A stretch of DNA of 64,000 nucleotides from Bacillus_AD sp047238185 (GCF_047238185.1 NZ_JBDFMI010000001.1:2604001-2668000); one strand, 5' to 3'. Positions 18,028 to 27,514 are shown, counted from the stretch's first letter. Program-made: numbers and translations. The notes: generated by a model from the sequence alone, not told the origin.

Positions 18028-18813
18028 TCATAAACAATAAGTGGAATAATACCGTTTATATAAAGCTCCTTTTCCTTCCTCATTGTCGCTGTTCTCTTTT
18101 TCTTCATTCAACGCATCAAACAACTCTTTTCTGGCTGTTGAATCCGTTATGGTAACTGCCGCCAGTTCCATAGCTGAACCGATCACTTCAATCCAGGCTC
18201 CCAAAAATAACAGAATGCCGGCTTGATTGTCCTGATCCTTTAATAGGAACAGGTTGCCGATTGCATCCAGTGCAGAGCCCAACGAAATAAGCGCGTTTCC
18301 GGAAACCTCCAACCCCTGCCCTACAAAAAGCGGTTCAATAGCAGAGCCGTATGACTCAAAAGCTGCGCCAACTGCCTGGACCCCGCTTCCTAGAGCATTC
18401 AACTGGTATGAAGCATCTTCCGCTTCCTCATCCTCTTGTTCATTTGCTTCAATTTCAATATTCGTAGCTACAGTATTGGCCACATTTCCTCCAGCCTGTA
18501 GCCAGCACCCTGCAGTCGCTATTTTTCTGCCCGGAAAATATGGCTTGGCTGCCGCTAACTTTTCCCTTCCGATTGCCTGGATTGCATTCCCGACAGCTTC
18601 AACCGCATTCCCGATCGCTACAGCAGGCAAACCTTCTTCAGATTGAAATAAAAAAACCTTTGTCTCACCAGCAGCAGTGATCGAGGTCCCCGCTACTAAA
18701 AACCAGGCTCCTGCATAAAGTAAATCTTCGCCATTCACTTCTACTATTTTTTCAATAAGTTCCCTGTTTTTTTGATCTATCTCCATACTGTTCTCCACCG
18801 TTTCCTTCGGCAT
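18028..18813 (-). CDS. glycine-repeat protein, DUF6944-like
   Basis: 261 aa built largely of short repeats with a seven-residue beat, such as GNAVEAVGNAIQAIG, GNALISLGSALDAIGN and GAWIEVIGSAMELA, separated by short acidic linkers (NEQEDEEAEDA). The pattern of Gly-Asn/Ser at one end of each amphipathic unit resembles the DUF6944 repetitive proteins of Bacillaceae. No signal peptide; repeat faces are small and hydrophobic, suggesting a packed alpha-repeat, possibly membrane- or spore-associated (inference). AGGATAG precedes the ATG at 18813. A relative begins at 63467. Confidence 0.7.
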   Translation of the reverse strand: MPKETVENSMEIDQKNRELIEKIVEVNGEDLLYAGAWFLVAGTSITAAGETKVFLFQSEEGLPAVAIGNAVEAVGNAIQAIGREKLAAAKPYFPGRKIATAGCWLQAGGNVANTVATNIEIEANEQEDEEAEDASYQLNALGSGVQAVGAAFESYGSAIEPLFVGQGLEVSGNALISLGSALDAIGNLFLLKDQDNQAGILLFLGAWIEVIGSAMELAAVTITDSTARKELFDALNEEKENSDNEEGKGALYKRYYSTYCL

Positions 18814-18925
18814 TACACTATCCTATTCATCTCTGCGCTGAAGATTGACACCTGCAGGCACATCCATTGACCCCTCTGTCAAACAGTTCTTTATGCCCTG
18901 TTGCTCAATCTAGTGCAAGTCCATA

Positions 18926-18960
18926 CAAAAAAAGCAACAGGCCTAAATACCGTTGCTTTA
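18926..18960 (-). terminator. terminator downstream of the 42-aa gene
   Basis: Reverse strand AAAGCAAC...GTTGCTTTTTTTG: 8-bp arms and a seven-base T-run. Confidence 0.75.
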
Positions 18961-19070
18961 ATTGGAAACCTAAATGAGGGCTTCAATTCGTATGGAGTTT
19001 TGTATGAGTGGAAATAGGGAGACGTTTAAAGGATGGGAGGCAGGGGGAAGAGAAGCAGGGTGGGAGCAAA

Positions 19071-19199
19071 TTATTTTGCTGTCACCTGCTCATTTTCCTT
19101 TCTTTGTCCCAATCGTTGAAGCAATTGGCGGAACTCCTCATCATTTCGGCAGACAATAACTGTATTTGGATCATATAAAATCGCATTTTGTTTTTTCAT
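19071..19199 (-). CDS. small hypothetical protein, 42 aa
   Basis: ATG 19199 preceded by AAAGGAATG. The peptide MKKQNAILYDPNTVIVCRND continues with a Gln/Arg/Glu-rich helix. The downstream terminator supports a real transcript. A longer 70-aa frame exists but its extra N-terminus overlaps the ribosome binding site. No family recognised. Confidence 0.55.
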   Translation of the reverse strand: MKKQNAILYDPNTVIVCRNDEEFRQLLQRLGQRKENEQVTAK

Positions 19200-19316
19200 G
19201 TTTGTTTCATTCCTTTCTCTTTCTTGTAATATCCCTTTTCTTCCGCTAGCAAACCTCTTTTGTCCAAGTAAAATTTTCCACACCCAAAATGGAGGACAAA
19301 TTCAGGTATGAAGAAA

Positions 19317-19343
19317 TCGGCCAATATAAACTATTGGCCGAAT
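19317..19343. terminator. hairpin between small genes, possible terminator
   Basis: CGGCCAATA-TAAAC-TATTGGCCG, 9-bp perfect arms, about 90 bases downstream of the 91-aa membrane protein on the reverse strand. T-run weak. Confidence 0.4.
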
Positions 19344-19433
19344 AAATAGCGGAGCAACTAATGTTTTATTAGTTTATCAGAAAATTATAACACGATTGAA
19401 TTGTACAAGCAACTCATATGCTCCTTATTACAT

Positions 19434-19709
19434 TCATCCCTTTTTTCGTCGATAACGGTAAATCAATAAGAAGGCAACACCCACAATCAATAGAACGAAT
19501 ATAAGCTGTAGCACTTTAAATAAGATGACACCCACAACTACTGCCCACCCTACTGAAGCTGCCATTCGATGTGAAGACGGCTTCATATAGGCCCAAATCA
19601 CAAGCAGAAGCAAAACCGGCAGAAACAGTTTCCATGCATGCAAACCTCCACACAGCAGTAAAGCCAGAATAGCATTCTCGAGCAAAGCTGCCCTTTTCCA
19701 AATATTCAT
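19434..19709 (-). CDS. small multi-span membrane protein
   Basis: 91 aa from ATG 19709 with AGAGGAAG upstream. It has four hydrophobic stretches (ALLENAILALLLCGG, LFLPVLLLLVIWAY, VGWAVVVGVILF, LIFVLLIVGVAFLLIY) and a basic C-terminus RYRRKKG. Unknown family and role. Confidence 0.6.
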   Translation of the reverse strand: MNIWKRAALLENAILALLLCGGLHAWKLFLPVLLLLVIWAYMKPSSHRMAASVGWAVVVGVILFKVLQLIFVLLIVGVAFLLIYRYRRKKG

Positions 19710-19807
19710 TGCATTTCTTCCTCTCAATCTGGAACAATGTTTTCTCTCTAATCACTATAACATGCCGGCATGTCTGAAAAACCAGCAATTGTTCAACAGG
19801 CAACAGA

Positions 19808-19847
19808 AAAAAAGCATGGCAGAGTAAATAGCGCTGCCATGCTTTTA
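19808..19847. terminator. bidirectional-looking terminator after PAP2 gene
   Basis: AAAAGCATGGCAG...CTGCCATGCTTTT perfect 13-bp arms just after the PAP2 stop; T-run on the reverse strand. Confidence 0.85.
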
Positions 19848-19848
19848 G

Positions 19849-20508
19849 TTATCCTTTCTTATTTCGGAACCATTTGAAAGAGCTGAAAAACAATACACAT
19901 ATACAAAACCAGGCAAACGAAGCGCTGATAGCTGCTACGACATCTGATGGAAAATGCTCGCCTAAGACGACTCTGCTGAATCCCACGATAACCAGCATCA
20001 ATGAAAGGATAGTAATCCAAAGTGCTTTAATCCAGCCATTCCGTAAGTAAAGGAGGCAAACATAGATTAGAAAAGCCACAATTATTGAAATTCTCATCGT
20101 ATGGCCGCTCGGAAAACTATAAGAAACCATTTTGAATGAATGTCCGAAGGCTTCAATATAATTGACTTCATCTCCCGGCCGGTCTCTATGGAAGCTGATT
20201 TTCAGCAAATAGTTAACAACGACGCCGCTGCCAGTCATGAAAATAATAAATAAACTGTTCACCCAGTCTTTTTTCCAAAAAAATAAGATAGCGGCGATCA
20301 AAAGAGTCAACAGTAAAATGACCTCACTTTTTCCCAGCACCGTAATGCTATCCATTGTTTTTTCCAATCCCGGAGAGCTAATGCGGTCGATCCAAGACAT
20401 AATGCTTTGATCGAAAGCAAGATCGCCATTTTTGGATGTTAAAAATGCAAAAATGATAAAAACCATAAGAGACAGGACAGTAGACAACCAAAGAAACTTT
20501 TTGTTCAT
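19849..20508 (-). CDS. PAP2-family membrane phosphatase
   Basis: 219 aa integral membrane lipid phosphatase. All three family motifs are present: KISFHRDRP (Kx6RP), SFPSGHT (PSGH) and SRVVLGEHFPSD (SRx5Hx3D). Such proteins dephosphorylate undecaprenyl diphosphate, phosphatidylglycerol phosphate or related lipids at the membrane outer face. Which lipid cannot be told from sequence. About six transmembrane helices. Apparently monocistronic. Confidence 0.92.
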   Translation of the reverse strand: MNKKFLWLSTVLSLMVFIIFAFLTSKNGDLAFDQSIMSWIDRISSPGLEKTMDSITVLGKSEVILLLTLLIAAILFFWKKDWVNSLFIIFMTGSGVVVNYLLKISFHRDRPGDEVNYIEAFGHSFKMVSYSFPSGHTMRISIIVAFLIYVCLLYLRNGWIKALWITILSLMLVIVGFSRVVLGEHFPSDVVAAISASFAWFCICVLFFSSFKWFRNKKG

Positions 20509-20662
20509 GCTTATTACCCCAACGTTCTAAATATTTCACCAATGGATTGACTTATCGATTATACCACTACTGCCATGAAAAACAAAAAGCATGGAGCAGG
20601 CCCCTTCCTGACTATAGACACCTGCAAAAAAGGAGGGCCACGTACTCCCCCCCTGAATTGAT

Positions 20663-21652
20663 TTATTCTTTATTTCCTGGTTTACCCTCATGTGCAGGAC
20701 GGCTGTTCCAATTGGAGATGCCGTCGTTTTGGTCGAATTCGATAATGACATCCGAAACCCCTGGCTCATTCATGATTTTTTCGACCAACCGATCCTTTAT
20801 GGCATCCGCTTGGGCAATCGTCATATTTGGGTCGATTTCAATTTCAACCTCCACATGGACGCTTTCCCCTTCTTTCATGACAGCCAATTCTTCAATATCT
20901 GCCACATCGGGATCTTCGATAATAATATTCCCGATATGCGCTTCCATCTCTTCATCGCTTTCCCCAAGAGCGCCGGCTGCATTATCGAGAAATACCTTAC
21001 CGACGACAAAGAACATCATAATGCCGATAATGACAGAAGCAATTCCCTCTGCCTGATGGTAAGGCGTATAGTGCGAAATGACAATTGCAATCAGGGCGAG
21101 GAGCCCTCCGCTTGTTGCCACAAAGTCTTCAAGAAAAACCAATTTAGTTGCTGGTTTCGCCTTCGGGAAAAATCGGATGCTGTCCGTAACAATTCCGAAG
21201 CCTTTCGACTGAAGTCCTGCACCATGAATAATTTCTTTCATGGCTTTGAATAAAACAAATCCTTCCAAAAGAATGCCGGCAGCCAATACAGAGACTGAAA
21301 TAAGGAAACCTGTACTTTCTGTCGGATGGAAGATATGGGAGAATCCTTCTTTTATGGTTTCATATGACATGATGCCTACAATTAAAACAGCACCAAGGAG
21401 CACTAGATTGACCAATCTCCCAAATCCGTTGGGAAATCTGTCTGTTGGGGCTTTTTTGCTTAAAGCGGACCCAACAAACACGAAAAACTGGTTAGCGGCA
21501 TCCCCAAGGCTATGCAAGGTTTCCGCAAACATGGCTACATTGCCAGTCATTACATAGGCGCCGCCTTTAATAAGCGAGATAATGGCGTTTACAATAGCTG
21601 CGATAAAAGCTGATTTATTCCCGTTCTTTAACAATATAACTAATTCTTTCAT
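20663..21652 (-). CDS. cation diffusion facilitator (Zn/Co/Mn/Fe efflux)
   Basis: 329 aa CDF transporter. The N-terminal six-helix region has the metal-site motif HSLGDAANQ (HxxxD) and a second site AxxxD in helix V is replaced by sequence near FLEDFVATSG, typical of the family. The C-terminal cytoplasmic metallochaperone-like domain ends with VHVEVEIEIDPNMTIAQADAI. Expected to exchange cytoplasmic divalent metal for protons. Metal specificity not determinable. Confidence 0.9.
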   Translation of the reverse strand: MKELVILLKNGNKSAFIAAIVNAIISLIKGGAYVMTGNVAMFAETLHSLGDAANQFFVFVGSALSKKAPTDRFPNGFGRLVNLVLLGAVLIVGIMSYETIKEGFSHIFHPTESTGFLISVSVLAAGILLEGFVLFKAMKEIIHGAGLQSKGFGIVTDSIRFFPKAKPATKLVFLEDFVATSGGLLALIAIVISHYTPYHQAEGIASVIIGIMMFFVVGKVFLDNAAGALGESDEEMEAHIGNIIIEDPDVADIEELAVMKEGESVHVEVEIEIDPNMTIAQADAIKDRLVEKIMNEPGVSDVIIEFDQNDGISNWNSRPAHEGKPGNKE

Positions 21653-22238
21653 AAGAATACCCCTTTAACAATTTCATCTTTTGATTATACCTGAAAGGAA
21701 GCAAAAACCTTAACGTGATGCTTAGGATATACACCCCCGATCATGTAACTATATCCGAACTTTTTATATGCCTTTACTATTCACTTACCGAACCTATCTT
21801 TATTCATTCCATTCATGGATTGCTACTACAGTCATTCCCTGCATGCCAACAATCAAAACCAATCAACGCTCTGTAAAATCAAGGGTAAGTGATTGTACCA
21901 TTTTATATACAGAGCAGGGCTTTGTCTTTGATGTCACACATTATATAAAGATTAAGTACAACACTAATTATTTAGATGTACATTAAGACCTTATAGGATT
22001 GATAAGAAAAGCTTATATCTTAAATTACTAATCTTATTCCACTGACGGTGCAGTTTACCTCAATAAGGATTAGACTTAATAATCGTTACCTATTCGCTCG
22101 AATCCACTTTAGCAGAAGAATATCAATCAAATAAAATATTATATATTGAGGAATAATTTCTTTTAGCGTGAAATTACACCAAAAGAGTAATATTATATCG
22201 ATTTCCCCTTATCAACTTCATATGGGGGCATACATAAA
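21653..22238. other. 586-bp stretch without a convincing gene
   Basis: From about 21.94 kb the sequence turns markedly A+T-rich and stays so to about 25.4 kb. A frame at 21768-21986 lacks any ribosome binding site. No clear terminator or promoter is visible. The composition change marks the left edge of a probable acquired segment. Confidence 0.5.
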
Positions 22239-22841
22239 ATGAAGAGGTTTATTAAAATAATTTTGTCATTATTTCCAGTTCCATTCTTATTTCATTTTTT
22301 CGAATATAATAGTCATCTTGCTAGTCAAGACTCGTTTTTCTTATTTCCGATTTTTCTATTGTTTATAATTTTTGTAGGTATAACATCAAGAAACATTAAA
22401 TCACCTTTGTTTTTTGGCGTTAATTTTATTATGACAATTATTTCTTTGATATTTGGCTATTTTGTAATAATTGATGATGGAAGTTGGTTTAAACCTATTG
22501 GACGAGATGTCGCAATTGTATTTGTTTCTATTATATATATTTTAGGGCCGTCAATAATAAGAGGCATTAGCAAGTTCATACTAATGGGCAGAAAAAATAT
22601 AATAAAAACGGTCTCGGTGTTGAAGAAGCCAAACTGTAATTATTTGTTGAATAAATACTTTAAGATGATAGACTTTTCGTACCAATTCTTATTTATCTTC
22701 AACTTTATTATCGATAACAAATTGAAGGCGAAATCCGTCATCAAAAGCAAAAGAAAAGCACCTCCAAACTATAGACAATGTCTACAATTTGGGGTGCTTT
22801 TTCAGGCTAGCTCCCTTAATTCAAGAAAATACGTTAACTAG
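22239..22841 (+). CDS. membrane protein with suspect C-terminus
   Basis: 200 aa from ATG 22239 behind GGGGG. Residues 1-115 contain four hydrophobic segments. Beyond about residue 120 the sequence loses membrane character, and the last 30 residues are encoded by a long hairpin (22754-22802) that looks like a terminator. The likely explanation is a gene that lost its original stop or was truncated and now reads into downstream DNA. A+T content is much higher than that of the neighbours to the left. No family recognised. Confidence 0.5.
   Translation: MKRFIKIILSLFPVPFLFHFFEYNSHLASQDSFFLFPIFLLFIIFVGITSRNIKSPLFFGVNFIMTIISLIFGYFVIIDDGSWFKPIGRDVAIVFVSIIYILGPSIIRGISKFILMGRKNIIKTVSVLKKPNCNYLLNKYFKMIDFSYQFLFIFNFIIDNKLKAKSVIKSKRKAPPNYRQCLQFGVLFQASSLNSRKYVN
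22754..22802. terminator. long imperfect hairpin, terminator-like
   Basis: AAAAGCACC(T)CCAAA...TAGACA pairs with TGTCTA...TTTGGGGTGCTTTT, over 20 bp of arms, with A-run and T-run ends, between convergent genes. It also resembles an inverted repeat of an old mobile element. Confidence 0.6.
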
Positions 22842-22862
22842 CTGTTGTAATTGATCTATACT

Positions 22863-24992
22863 TTATTTAACTTTCTTAGGCCAAAAACTATGTTTCCCTA
22901 GTTTTACAATTAATGCTGGGATGGCTATTGGACGGACAATAAAGGTATCAATAAGGACCCCAACGGCTACAGCAAAACCAAATACTCTTAATTCCATTAC
23001 TGGTTGTGTAATCAATACTGCAAATGTTGCTGCTAAAATTAAACCCGCAGAAGAAATAACGCCTCCTGTTTTACCTACCCCTTCTCGAACAGCATCTTTA
23101 ATTGGTAAGAGCTTTTTCTCTTCCCGAATACGCGAGATTAACATAATTGAATAATCAACTCCAAGCGCCACTAGGAACACAAAGGTATATAACGGAATAC
23201 GATAACTAAAACCATCGTAACCTAGTATGGTTTGGAAGAATAAAACACTAATTCCAAGAGCTGCTCCAAACGATAGAAGAATAGCTCCCATCATATAAAT
23301 TGGTGCTAATATTGAACGAGTTTGAATTCCTAACATGATCAAAATTAAGATCGTAACCATCACCATAACACGCATTCCATCACTGTTGCTAATATTACGA
23401 ATATCCGTATTTTGAGCTGTCTCACCAGCGATTAATAATTTCCCATCACTAATCTTACTATCTTTCAATATTGTATTTGAATCCTTACGAAGCTGTTCCA
23501 TATCATCAAATGCAGCTTCAGTGTATGGATTATTTTTTAGAACAAGTTTAATTTTCACTACGTTTTGGTGTTTTTCTGCAAATGGATTCCCTTGTACAGT
23601 TGCATTAGCTACACTATCTTGATGACCTAATTCTTTTACTAGATTTTGCACTTGCTCAGATGATAAATCTTTTTCGGCTTTTACAATAACTGTACTTGGT
23701 GCAACTTCACCTTCCGAAAAAGCTTCATTTAATGTCTTAAAACCTTGCACTGATGACATATCTTTCGGAAATGAATCCAATAAATTATAGGTATAATTCA
23801 TTTTACTTACCATTGTAATACTTAGAATTAACACTACAAGAACTGGAATTAATGATTTCCATGGATTTTCAGTAACGAATCGAGCAATCTTATGCCAAAA
23901 GCTTTCTTTTCCTGCTCGCTTTTGAGCACGTTTCCGTGGGTTAGATGGCCAAAATGACTTCTCTCCTGCAATAGCAAATAAAGCGGGCATTAATGTTAAA
24001 CCTGCAATTAAAATAAGTGCTATTGCAACAACAAATACCGGCGCAAAACCACGATAAGATTCATATACGGCAAAAAATAAAGTGACCATACTTAATAGAA
24101 CAGTACTGCCACTAAAAATAATTGGTTCTTTAACAAAGTTCAAAGCATTTTTCATGGCAGTATTAACAGGAAGACCTTTTTCCAACTCTTCTCGGAAACG
24201 AGAAAATAATAATAGCGAATAATCCGTAATAACTGCAAATAATAAAATCATCATAATTGATAATGCTTGACCATCAACGGTAAACCAATTATATTTACCC
24301 ATCAATCCAATTAAACGATCTACAACCGAATAAGTTATACCTGCCCCAATCAAAGGAATAAAGGCTAATAAAGGTGATCGATAAATGGCAATCAATATAA
24401 TAAAGATTAAAGCAACTGTTGCAAGAATTAATACGACATCTGCATTAGAAAACATTTCATATGTATCTGCTGCAATCCCAGCAGGACCTGTGAAATATAT
24501 GTCCAAATTAGATGGTGCAACCTTATCAACTTCATCTTTCAGCCCATCCATCGTGTTCTTTAATTCTTTATTCTCCATACCTTTAGGAAATAATACCGAA
24601 ATAAAAGATGTTGTTTTATCTTCAGAGAAGAATGATGCCTGTGCTTGTTTCGGCATTTTAGATAACGGAAGAACGTTTAAATCTTTCTTCGAATCATTTG
24701 CTATTTTTTCGATATTTGAAATGGATTTTTCGATATCTTGATTTTTTAGACCTGCTTTATCATGCACAACAACAAATAACGGAAGACCTTCATCAGAAGG
24801 AAAATATTTTTTTAATGCCTTTTCAGCTTGAATAGATGCAGTAGTTTCAGGTAGTCCAGCATTTTTCATTTGAGAGGTTTGCTCTTTAGAACCTGGTGCA
24901 AAGCTAGACAATCCCAGTGCTACAAGAATCCAACATAGCAAAATAGTCAACCATACCTTCTTTTCCTTTAATATTCTAAACACTAGTACCAA
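22863..24992 (-). CDS. MMPL/RND-family exporter
   Basis: 709 aa with the 12-helix, two-loop MMPL layout. An N-terminal helix is followed by a large outer loop (about residues 45-180), five helices, a second loop (about 390-530) and a second helix bundle. Characteristic motifs include FAVITDYSLLLFSRFREEL and the paired FLVALGVDYSIMLISRIREE, which carry the proton-relay Asp-Tyr pairs. Bacterial MMPL proteins export lipids, siderophores or hydrophobic drugs. Codon use is strongly A/T-ended, unlike most of the window, which suggests transfer. No regulator is adjacent. Confidence 0.9.
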   Translation of the reverse strand: MVLVFRILKEKKVWLTILLCWILVALGLSSFAPGSKEQTSQMKNAGLPETTASIQAEKALKKYFPSDEGLPLFVVVHDKAGLKNQDIEKSISNIEKIANDSKKDLNVLPLSKMPKQAQASFFSEDKTTSFISVLFPKGMENKELKNTMDGLKDEVDKVAPSNLDIYFTGPAGIAADTYEMFSNADVVLILATVALIFIILIAIYRSPLLAFIPLIGAGITYSVVDRLIGLMGKYNWFTVDGQALSIMMILLFAVITDYSLLLFSRFREELEKGLPVNTAMKNALNFVKEPIIFSGSTVLLSMVTLFFAVYESYRGFAPVFVVAIALILIAGLTLMPALFAIAGEKSFWPSNPRKRAQKRAGKESFWHKIARFVTENPWKSLIPVLVVLILSITMVSKMNYTYNLLDSFPKDMSSVQGFKTLNEAFSEGEVAPSTVIVKAEKDLSSEQVQNLVKELGHQDSVANATVQGNPFAEKHQNVVKIKLVLKNNPYTEAAFDDMEQLRKDSNTILKDSKISDGKLLIAGETAQNTDIRNISNSDGMRVMVMVTILILIMLGIQTRSILAPIYMMGAILLSFGAALGISVLFFQTILGYDGFSYRIPLYTFVFLVALGVDYSIMLISRIREEKKLLPIKDAVREGVGKTGGVISSAGLILAATFAVLITQPVMELRVFGFAVAVGVLIDTFIVRPIAIPALIVKLGKHSFWPKKVK

Positions 24993-25404
24993 CCCCTAAA
25001 AAGATTTTTTAGACCCTTTATTTTCCACCATAAACTATTGTAAATATTTTAAATGAACAGAATATGAACTGAAGATTACAATTTATGTGTTTTTTTCCAT
25101 TAATAGGAGCTATAACTTGAAGAAACGACAAGCAAAGACTACATAGTCGACTTACCTTTGCAAATTGATAGATGAATCAGTAGCGAAAGATAAGTGAATA
25201 TGCTTGTTGAATTAACCAAAACAAAAAGGTCAACCAATAACATTGGCTAACCTTATAATACGTACTGTGGCTTTAGTTGAAGAAATATATTATTATATAT
25301 TGCACTAACACTTTAAGATGTTGTTGTAATAAATGGAGTCATTTGTAGTACAAAAAGGATAGATAGAGTGTATTTTGGTGCCGCACCAAAATGACCTGTT
25401 TTTG
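24993..25404. other. 412-bp A+T-rich intergenic stretch
   Basis: No gene is convincing here. It holds an imperfect hairpin near 25229-25256 (AAGGTCAACCAA...TTGGCTAACCTT) and a perfect 10-bp-arm inverted repeat at 25372-25392. Composition returns to the window's norm at about 25.4 kb. Confidence 0.5.
25372..25392. repeat. perfect inverted repeat
   Basis: ATTTTGGTGC-C-GCACCAAAAT, 10-bp perfect arms, 13 bases downstream of the DUF1801 stop. No T-run follows on either strand. May be a terminator stem or a boundary relic of the A+T-rich segment. Confidence 0.55.
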
Positions 25405-25842
25405 CTATTGATTGATGGATGTTGTTTCGGGATACATCTCTCTTATAAAATCGACGGATTGGATAATTAACTTTTTCAGCACAGTGATATCGATATCAGC
25501 CAATTTATTGATATACACACATGCCTTCCCTGCCGTATATTTGCCGAAATCCTTCAGCAGCTCTTCACGCGCCTCATTGCCTGGTGCAAGATATAGACTG
25601 ATTTTTGCCTTCCGGGGAGAAAAACCAGCTAAAGGCGCATCTCCTTCATGGCCAGTTTTGTAAGTATAATGGTAGCTGCCGAAGCCTATTATACTTGGCC
25701 CCCACATTTTCGCTTCAAAACCTGTCACTTCAGTAAAGATATCGAGTAATGTGTAGGCGTCTTCCTTTTTGGAAGCGCTATGTATTTGTTCAATAAATTC
25801 AATTACACTATAGTCTGTTTCCTTTGTCTTTGGTTCGTACAC
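25405..25842 (-). CDS. DUF1801 domain protein
   Basis: 145 aa from GTG 25842 (MYEPKTKETD), placed 11 bases after AAAGGAG; upstream in-frame codons would overlap the preceding gene. The body FTEVTGFEAKMWGPSIIGFG and SYHYTYKTGHEGDAPLAGFS matches DUF1801 closely, as does GKACVYINKLADID near the C-terminus. Related proteins are called YdhG/YobI-like; biochemical role unknown. Looks intact. Confidence 0.85.
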   Translation of the reverse strand: MYEPKTKETDYSVIEFIEQIHSASKKEDAYTLLDIFTEVTGFEAKMWGPSIIGFGSYHYTYKTGHEGDAPLAGFSPRKAKISLYLAPGNEAREELLKDFGKYTAGKACVYINKLADIDITVLKKLIIQSVDFIREMYPETTSINQ

Positions 25843-25910
25843 CGATAAAAACACTCCTTTCATTTGCAGTATGGATAATGGCCTTGGATTCCATTCAAGA
25901 TGTCCTATTT

Positions 25911-26591
25911 TCAAAAGAAACCTATATAGGAGGAATTGTCTTTCACTTTTCCTTTTATGACATATTTTAAATAGGGTTGCCCTTCGGTTTCCCCAAAGAA
26001 GCCAATATACTCTTCCCCTGTCCGATTGAAGCGATAATATACCTGCCATTTGCCTAAAGCCTTTTTCGCCCCTTCCGTACCGATTGACGCCCAATAATAG
26101 TCCAATTCCCTGATTGAAAACCGCTGGAACCAATCATCATTCTTAACCGCAATTCCCTTGTCCTGAAAGACATAGTTCCTGAACATCAAAATCTCATCAG
26201 AAGCGCCGTATTTTTTTATTTTCTCTTGAATGGATGATCGAGGGCTGTAGGAGCTTTCGTAATCGATTGAACGGAATTCATTCTGCAGTTGATTGACCGC
26301 TATTGTTTCCTTTATTTTTCCACTCGGCACAGGAGGAATAAGATAATTGGATAAGATGAACAGAAATAAGGCAAACAATAATGTAATCTTTTTCAAAGAA
26401 AGGTTCTTTTTCCACCAAATGCGGATAATCAAATAACCAATCCCTATACCGAGCGGCAATGCAATTTCTCCAATTCGGAGACTGACAATCGCCATCAGAA
26501 AAAGGAAAACAATCTGTCCCCAGAAAAACCTTTCAAGTTCGCGCCCGTTAAGCTTGATTACTGACCAAAGAAGAAGAAAACAAAGAATCAT
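25911..26591 (-). CDS. membrane protein with cytosolic/outer C-terminal domain, unknown
   Basis: 226 aa. Three to four hydrophobic segments in the first 95 residues (LCFLLLWSVI; FWGQIVFLFLMAIV; LGIGIGYLIIRIWW; LLFALFLFILSNYLIP) are followed by a soluble domain of about 130 residues rich in aromatic residues and ending GKVKDNSSYIGFF. No good ribosome binding site precedes the ATG, so the start is uncertain. No family recognised. Confidence 0.55.
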   Translation of the reverse strand: MILCFLLLWSVIKLNGRELERFFWGQIVFLFLMAIVSLRIGEIALPLGIGIGYLIIRIWWKKNLSLKKITLLFALFLFILSNYLIPPVPSGKIKETIAVNQLQNEFRSIDYESSYSPRSSIQEKIKKYGASDEILMFRNYVFQDKGIAVKNDDWFQRFSIRELDYYWASIGTEGAKKALGKWQVYYRFNRTGEEYIGFFGETEGQPYLKYVIKGKVKDNSSYIGFF

Positions 26592-26776
26592 AATATAATA
26601 AATAATGTCAGTTCACTGCCTTTCTCTTTTGTTGTGGATTTCTTCGCTATTTGGTCCATTGTATATGAAAATCGCCCATTTGTATGTAAAAATAAGGAAA
26701 AACAGATCCTTAATTCACGAAAAAAAGGAGCAGAATCGCACCTGCCCCCCAGACTATTCTTCAATTATCCATCTCC

Positions 26777-27514
26777 TTATTGAATCGTAAATCCGCCGTC
26801 AATCGGCACAATAGCTCCATTCATAAATTTCGCTTCATCGGATGCTAAAAATACAGCCAAATCAGCTACTTCCTCTATCTGCCCAAAAGTTCGTGCCGGA
26901 ACAAGGTCTTTCGGAATGCCTGATAAAACATCTTTCGTTAATGGCGTTTCAATAGTTCCTGGACATATGGCATTGATTTTGATGCCTTCCTTGGCATATT
27001 CAGATGACAAATGTTTTGTATAGCCGATTACCGCATGCTTGGATGCTGTATAAGCTGCCCCTCCTTTTCCTGCCACAAGCCCGGCAACAGAAGCAATATT
27101 TACAATAGATCCCGAATGGCGTTCAATCATTTCAGGCAATACAGCGTTCGTCAACTGAAAGACAGAGGTCAAGTTGACATCCAACAAAAATTTCCATTTC
27201 TCAAGTGGAGTATCCAATGAAGACTGATATTTATCAAATACACCTGCATTGTTCACAAGAATATCAATTTGGCCAAATGCTTCATGCACTTTCGCCACCA
27301 ACTGCTGGATATCTTCTGTAGAAGTCACATCTACTTTGACAGCCACTGCCTGGCCGCCCGATTGTTTGATTTCTTCAACTGTTTGTTGTGCCCCCTCTGC
27401 ATTCAAGTCGGCTATGACAACACGTGCCCCTTCTTTCGCAAATCGGATAGCTTCCCCTTTTCCCATTCCAGATGCTGCACCTGTAATGACTGCCACTTTG
27501 TTCCGTAATCTCAT
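26777..27514 (-). CDS. SDR family NAD(P)-dependent oxidoreductase
   Basis: 245 aa classical short-chain dehydrogenase. Visible are the cofactor loop TGAASGMGKG, ADLNAEG after strand 2 (acidic residue favouring NAD), NNAG, catalytic Ser in NIASVAG, and YTASK (YxxxK). The C-terminus VPIDGGFTIQ is typical. It diverges from a LysR regulator with a palindrome between them, so it is probably that regulator's target. Substrate unknown. Confidence 0.92.
   Translation of the reverse strand: MRLRNKVAVITGAASGMGKGEAIRFAKEGARVVIADLNAEGAQQTVEEIKQSGGQAVAVKVDVTSTEDIQQLVAKVHEAFGQIDILVNNAGVFDKYQSSLDTPLEKWKFLLDVNLTSVFQLTNAVLPEMIERHSGSIVNIASVAGLVAGKGGAAYTASKHAVIGYTKHLSSEYAKEGIKINAICPGTIETPLTKDVLSGIPKDLVPARTFGQIEEVADLAVFLASDEAKFMNGAIVPIDGGFTIQ

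Noticed and set aside
21768..21986. Forward frame of 72 codons in the 21.7-22.2 kb gap
   Set aside because: No ribosome binding site, no recognisable protein character, and it spans the composition change.
22754..22802. Long hairpin read as ends of an IS3-type element
   Set aside because: No transposase remnant or target duplication is visible; a terminator between convergent genes explains it better.
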